From the NCBI GenBank assembly GCA_934162205.1, contig CAKPIA010000001.1, positions 186,001 through 250,000 of the forward strand: a stretch of DNA of 64,000 bases, given 5' to 3'. The stretch is from an uncultured Clostridia bacterium. Lineage in GTDB: Bacteria; Bacillota; Clostridia; TANB77; CAG-508. Under the pieces are notes generated by a model. The model made no database searches, was not told the DNA's origin, and worked only from the letters and a program-made list of their open reading frames with translations. Position 1 is the stretch's first letter. Each line of letters starts with the position of its first letter. The translations under genes were made by a program, and so were the position numbers. Positions 59,924-64,000 of the stretch are shown here, in pieces.

Positions 59924-62221
59924 ATGGAAAAAAATAATAAAAATAAAAATTCCAAAAAAACAAATAATAAAAAAGTAGTAAAATTAAAAAATGACTTTAA
60001 TGCTAATAATATGATATCAAATAAAAAACTAAAAACAATTACTATTGTAGTATTAATTTTATTGCTTGCTTTAATTATTAGAATTGCCTGGATTCAATTT
60101 ATACAAGGATCCTCTTTAAAAGAAATGAGTTATTCTCAACAAAATATAAACCAAATAATAAGTCCAAAAAGAGGTAATATATATGATTCAACAGGTCAAC
60201 CTTTGGCAAGTAGTACACAAGTAGATACAATTACAATTAATCCCAAAAAAATAAAAGCAAAAGATAAAACAGAAGAATCAACAAAGGCTTTACAAGAAAA
60301 AGTAGCAAAAGGTCTTTCAGAAATATTTGAACTTGACTACAATGAAACTCTTGAAAAAGTGCAAAGTACTTCTGCTGTTGAAACAATTGCAAGAAAAGTA
60401 GAACAAGATAAAGTGGATGAACTAAAAACATGGATGAAAACTAATAAAATTTCAGTTGGAATAAATATAGATGAAGATACAAAAAGATATTATCCATATT
60501 CTACTTTAGCTTCTGCCGTACTAGGATTTTGTGGAACAGATAATGATGGTAGATATGGAATAGAAAATAAATGGAATTCTGTATTATCAGGCACGGCAGG
60601 AAAAATTGTAAGTTCCAAAGATGGTAGTCAATCAGAAATTCCTAATAGCGAACAAACTTACATTGCCGCACAAAATGGTAGTGATTTAACACTTACAATA
60701 GATATAAATATTCAAACAACAATAGAAAAATATTTAAAACAAGCTGTGGAAGATAACTCTTGTGAAAGAGGCGGAAATGTAATTGTTATGAATCCAAAAA
60801 CTGGTGATATATTAGGAATGGCTTCATACCCTAATTATGATTTAAATAACCCAAACACTCCAAATTCAACATTATCAACAAATTGGGATTCATTATCATC
60901 TGAAGAAAAGTCTAGCTCTTTATATAAAATGTGGTCAAATAAATCAATACACGAAACATATGAACCTGGTTCTACTTTTAAAACAATAACAGCCTCAGTT
61001 GCTTTAGAAGAAAATATTACGGGAACAGATGTAACAAACGATTTTATATGTAATGGTTCAGAAAATGTTAATGGAACAGTAATTAAATGCTGGAGATCTA
61101 CTCCTCATGGTTATTTAACATTAAGAGGGGCTTTAGAAAATTCTTGTAACCCTGCTCTTATGCAATTAGGAAAAAGAATTGGTGCATCTACTTTATATAA
61201 ATACTATAAAGCATTTGGTTTATTCGATAAAACAGGAGTTGCTTTACCTGGAGAAGCTAATAGTATCTTTCATGATTTAAGTGACGTTGGTCCTGTTGAA
61301 CTTGCTACAATGTCATTTGGTCAAAGATTTAATGTAACACCTTTACAAATGATAACAGCAATATCTGCAATAGCAAATGATGGAGTTCTAATGCAACCTA
61401 GAATAGTTAAAGAAATAACAAATTCAGAAACTGGAGCTAAAACTACTGTTGAACCAGTTACAGTAAGACAAGTATTATCAAAACAAACTTCAGACAAAGT
61501 AAAATCTATGCTGGAATCTGTTGTATTACATGGAACTGGTGGAAATGCTAAAGTTAACGGATATTCAATTGGTGGTAAAACAGGTACATCAGAACCACCT
61601 TCTAATAATAAAGATGCAGGCTATGTTGCATCATATGTTGCAATATCTCCAATTGAAAATACAGAAGTTGTATTATTATTAACACTATATAAACCTCAAG
61701 GAAAAAGCCACCAAGGTGGAACTATAGCTGGGCCAGTTGTTGGGCAAATGCTTTCAGAAATATTACCTTACTTAGAAGTATCATCTGAAGAAACTACAAC
61801 ATCAGATACAACTTCAGGTTCAAATTCTACTAAAACTTTACCTAATGTTACTAGCAAAACTGTAACAGAAGCAAAAAAAATATTAGAAGAATATGGTTTA
61901 ACTGCAAGTTATTCTGTTTCTGGAAATGCTAATAGTTTATTAGTTACAGACCAAGTTCCAAAACCTGGAACACAATTATTATCTGGTTCAATTGTAAAAT
62001 TATATTCAGAAGAAAATAATGTACGTACTTCTGTAACAGTACCAGATTTAAAAGGAATGTCAGCTGCTCAAGCCACAAATTCTTTAAAATCTAAAAATTT
62101 AAATATAAGTATTGAAGGAACAGGTGTTGTAATATCTCAAGATTATGCAAAAGATTCTACAGTTGAAGAAGGAACTGTTATAAAAGTAACACTAAAACAA
62201 AATAAAGGTGAAGCTCATTAA
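59924..62221 (+). CDS. Class B PBP of SpoVD/FtsI type with two PASTA domains
   Basis: 765 residues: Lys/Asn-rich cytosolic tail (1-35), membrane helix about 38-60, dimerisation region with PKRGNIYDSTGQPLASS, transpeptidase with EPGSTFKTITA, ENSCNPALM and GGKTGTSEP, a Ser/Thr linker near 615-635, and two C-terminal PASTA domains. It is a close paralog of the interrupted gene at 54250, same order and shared motifs, and is intact. It cross-links peptidoglycan in division or cortex synthesis and could compensate for the broken copy. It also holds CACCAAGGTGG (61709-61719), close to the attachment core. Confidence 0.92.
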   Translation: MEKNNKNKNSKKTNNKKVVKLKNDFNANNMISNKKLKTITIVVLILLLALIIRIAWIQFIQGSSLKEMSYSQQNINQIISPKRGNIYDSTGQPLASSTQVDTITINPKKIKAKDKTEESTKALQEKVAKGLSEIFELDYNETLEKVQSTSAVETIARKVEQDKVDELKTWMKTNKISVGINIDEDTKRYYPYSTLASAVLGFCGTDNDGRYGIENKWNSVLSGTAGKIVSSKDGSQSEIPNSEQTYIAAQNGSDLTLTIDINIQTTIEKYLKQAVEDNSCERGGNVIVMNPKTGDILGMASYPNYDLNNPNTPNSTLSTNWDSLSSEEKSSSLYKMWSNKSIHETYEPGSTFKTITASVALEENITGTDVTNDFICNGSENVNGTVIKCWRSTPHGYLTLRGALENSCNPALMQLGKRIGASTLYKYYKAFGLFDKTGVALPGEANSIFHDLSDVGPVELATMSFGQRFNVTPLQMITAISAIANDGVLMQPRIVKEITNSETGAKTTVEPVTVRQVLSKQTSDKVKSMLESVVLHGTGGNAKVNGYSIGGKTGTSEPPSNNKDAGYVASYVAISPIENTEVVLLLTLYKPQGKSHQGGTIAGPVVGQMLSEILPYLEVSSEETTTSDTTSGSNSTKTLPNVTSKTVTEAKKILEEYGLTASYSVSGNANSLLVTDQVPKPGTQLLSGSIVKLYSEENNVRTSVTVPDLKGMSAAQATNSLKSKNLNISIEGTGVVISQDYAKDSTVEEGTVIKVTLKQNKGEAH

Positions 62222-62243
62222 CTTCACTCACAGAATAAAAACA

Positions 62244-62282
62244 AAAAGCACATAAAGTTAATTTTTAACATTATGTGCTTTT
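62244..62282. terminator. Bidirectional terminator after the second PBP gene
   Basis: 12-bp outer stem AAAAGCACATAA plus an inner GTTAA/TTAAC stem with a 3-nt loop. Confidence 0.8.
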
Positions 62283-62287
62283 ATTTT

Positions 62288-62542
62288 TTATTTTTGACTT
62301 GCTTTATAAGCTTCCAAAGCTTTAGCAACTTGATCAGGACATGATGTACCTCTCATACCACATGGGATACCTTTTAGCATTTCTATAACTTCATCAACAG
62401 TTCTACCTACTACTAATTTAGAGACACCAACTGTATTTCCTGGACATCCTCCTATAATTTGTAATTTTTTTATAACATTTCCTTCTATTTCAAAAATCAT
62501 TGCTCCTGAACAAACACCTTCAGGTATATATTTAAATTGCAT
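62288..62542 (-). CDS. TSCPD-domain protein
   Basis: 84 residues with the conserved GGCPGNTVGVSKLV and the C-terminal GTSCPDQVAKAL that names the family; Cys also in EGVCSGAM and IPCGMRG. A small cytosolic protein related to the C-terminal part of class II ribonucleotide reductases; function unknown. The start at 62542 has AAAGGAG at 9 nt; the ATG at 62551 touches it. Confidence 0.88.
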   Translation of the reverse strand: MQFKYIPEGVCSGAMIFEIEGNVIKKLQIIGGCPGNTVGVSKLVVGRTVDEVIEMLKGIPCGMRGTSCPDQVAKALEAYKASQK

Positions 62543-62622
62543 AATTATCATCTCCTTTATAATATTATTATAATAAAGTAAGTTATAAAAATCAATAGCA
62601 TTTTTTTACAGCTTTTTACTTA

Positions 62623-63165
62623 TTATTTATTTATACCTAACATTAGCGTTTGTTTGTTATTTATATTTTTAAATATATAACTATTACATTTAGTTTTTTT
62701 CAAACACTCATTAAAGTTAATAAAATGTATTATTGCTTTTTGTTTTACTTCTTGTTTATTTTCTTCTTGAAGCAATACACTTTTCTTATTTTCATCAATA
62801 TCTAGTGGAGTTATTATTACTCTATTAAGTAATTTATTCTGTTCATATAATAAGGACCAATAACAAAATATTGACTCTTTAATTTTGTCATTTTCAATAA
62901 ACTTTAGATATATATTTCTAACTTTATTATTAATAAATTTAATTTTTAATTCTAAAACATAAAATTCATATGCGGAAATATTATCAAATTTCTTTATATT
63001 TTTTGATATAATATATTTAATTTTTAATTCCAATATATTTTCTATTAATTCAAATATTGTTTCTTTAAATATTTTGTTCTCAAAAATGTAGTCTTCTGGA
63101 ATTGAAAACTTATTTTGTTTATTAATAATTTTCTTCCTTTCTGTATTTTTATTCCATTTTCTCAT
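62623..63165 (-). CDS. Uncharacterised helical protein paired with the Rpn-like gene
   Basis: 180 residues, Lys/Ile/Asn-rich, not confidently assigned. The segment LELKIKFINNKVRNIYLKF followed by IKESIFCYWSLLYEQ and a final INFNECLKKTK faintly resembles degenerate Rpn/PD-(D/E)XK nuclease-like proteins. It overlaps the upstream Rpn-like gene by 17 bp, so they are coupled. No good ribosome site, which fits re-initiation. Confidence 0.55.
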   Translation of the reverse strand: MRKWNKNTERKKIINKQNKFSIPEDYIFENKIFKETIFELIENILELKIKYIISKNIKKFDNISAYEFYVLELKIKFINNKVRNIYLKFIENDKIKESIFCYWSLLYEQNKLLNRVIITPLDIDENKKSVLLQEENKQEVKQKAIIHFINFNECLKKTKCNSYIFKNINNKQTLMLGINK

Positions 63166-63787
63166 CTTTCCAGTATCTATCTGCTAAATCATCTAATGCT
63201 TTTATAGATTTATAATTATTTATAGCATACTGTTTTAACTCATTATCACTTCCTTCTAAATATGCAATCCATGCATCTTCTTTATTTTCTATAGATTTCT
63301 TTCTCTTTATAAATTTTTTTAATTCTATTGTATGTAATTCTAACTCCTTTGCACTTTCACCTAATGATGTATTTTCTCTAACCTTTATAACTTTATGATA
63401 TTCTTTAGAGCTAAAATAATTAAAATCTAAAATATTTATAGTAATTGTTTCTACTTCTTTATCTTGATTTTCATATTCTAATTGATTTCCATGTATTTGT
63501 GCATAATACAATAATAATTTATTTTGAATATAATATCCATCAATAATTTGAATTCCTACATTTAATTCTCTGTTATCTTTTGTAATTATTCTAACATCCG
63601 CAATTCCAAAATTATCTTCTTGAGGTAAAAATTTAGATATCTTATCCAAATATGGATGCAATTCTATTTGTCTTATTTCTAATTTTAAAACTGCTTCTAT
63701 AAAATCTTTTATTATTTCTAAACTTGTTCGTTTATTTAATATTTTTCTTAAAACATAATTACTTTTAGACACAAAAAGTCTATTCAT
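63149..63787 (-). CDS. Rpn/PD-(D/E)XK nuclease-family transposase-like protein
   Basis: 212 residues of the recombination-promoting-nuclease type: KDFIEAVLKLEI near the start, IADVRIITKDNRELNVGIQI with Asp64 and Gln80, YYAQIHGNQLE near 92, and a C-terminal helical region (EDAWIAYLEG, AINNYKSIKALDDLA). In the usual D...ExQ core the Glu is replaced by Gly78, so nuclease activity is doubtful unless this subfamily differs. The ATG has an AGAAGG site. Confidence 0.7.
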   Translation of the reverse strand: MNRLFVSKSNYVLRKILNKRTSLEIIKDFIEAVLKLEIRQIELHPYLDKISKFLPQEDNFGIADVRIITKDNRELNVGIQIIDGYYIQNKLLLYYAQIHGNQLEYENQDKEVETITINILDFNYFSSKEYHKVIKVRENTSLGESAKELELHTIELKKFIKRKKSIENKEDAWIAYLEGSDNELKQYAINNYKSIKALDDLADRYWKDEKME

Positions 63788-64000
63788 CTAACGCCTTCTT
63801 TCTAAATAATTTTTTATAATCCTCCTTTTACTTAATAATTTTAAAATAATTGATTTCTTATAAGATAAAACTTTAATGAGCTATAACTCTATTTGAAAAA
63901 ATGTAACTTTGATAAAATAATTTTGAATAAATATTTTTTGTTACGTAAATTATATAATTTATATTTCGAGTATAATATTTTTTTACATATATTGTCAACA
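63788..64000. other. Edge region with no recognised gene
   Basis: About 210 AT-rich bases upstream of the Rpn-like gene to the window edge. I see no ORF with a ribosome site, no RNA gene and no repeat. Confidence 0.5.

Noticed and set aside
1..64000. Other long plus-strand frames opposite minus-strand genes (for example within gatA, murE, fbp, comEC)
   Set aside because: They are antisense to clear genes, rich in Leu/Phe/His runs from complementary AT-rich codons, and lack ribosome sites.

Overview
This window is very AT-rich, uses ATG/TTG/GTG starts with strong AGGAGG-type ribosome sites, and encodes a Firmicute gene set. It has a meso-diaminopimelate-type MurE, a four-subunit 2-oxoacid:ferredoxin oxidoreductase, class III fructose bisphosphatase, GatCAB, CdaA, RicT, a BofC-like protein and SpoVD/SpoVE-type wall proteins. 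This points to an anaerobic member of the Clostridia, probably a gut lineage. The genus cannot be read from sequence alone. I saw no rRNA, tRNA or CRISPR array.

Layout. 1-16.7 kb: truA/cdaA with a new 50-aa membrane protein, pdp, a 38-aa peptide unit, rnhB with pilin-like genes, HtrA, a ClpE-like unfoldase, pgsA, a BofC-like protein, comEC, an NlpC/P60 hydrolase and ppaC. 16.7-24.6 kb: Hsp33, glycosyltransferases, a TagO-type transferase fused to rubredoxin, rpiB, mscL, rpsT and small genes. 24.6-31.8 kb: a DUF4160/DUF2442 pair, gatCAB with 77-bp tandem repeats between gatC and gatA, a zeta-type toxin pair and fbp. 31.9-38 kb: the porGDAB operon, a structured intergenic element, and lepB-holB-ricT-ferredoxin. 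38.4-56.6 kb: a division and cell wall (dcw) cluster on the minus strand (mraZ, rsmH, ftsL-like, spoVD-like PBP, murE, mraY, ftsW/spoVE, murG, then a histidine kinase and an FGE-fold surface protein). 56.8-64 kb: an XRE regulator, a broken M15 endolysin, a sortase, rsmA, a second SpoVD-like PBP, a TSCPD protein and an Rpn-like pair.

Main discovery. The dcw-cluster PBP gene is split by a 6.3-kb mobile element. Its 5' part (568 codons) ends at a conserved His-Gln-Gly-Gly, and its missing 3' part (95 further codons with a PASTA domain) lies 6.3 kb away next to murE. Both junctions carry the same 12-bp sequence, so precise excision would restore a 663-codon frame. The element carries a large serine recombinase gene next to one junction, a TnpW-like small ORF, an SSB gene, and two cargo genes of unknown function. 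This is the geometry of a skin-type intervening element, here in a spoVD-like gene. The recombinase has a one-base frameshift and the SSB gene a nonsense codon, so the copy may be decaying or the assembly may contain errors.

Other notable items are a possible diversity-generating-retroelement target gene, the transferase-rubredoxin fusion, a histidine kinase translationally coupled to murG, and several unannotated small proteins and repeats. Promoters were found by eye as -35/-10 pairs of near-consensus spacing, and terminators as perfect or near-perfect hairpins. Neither has been tested.
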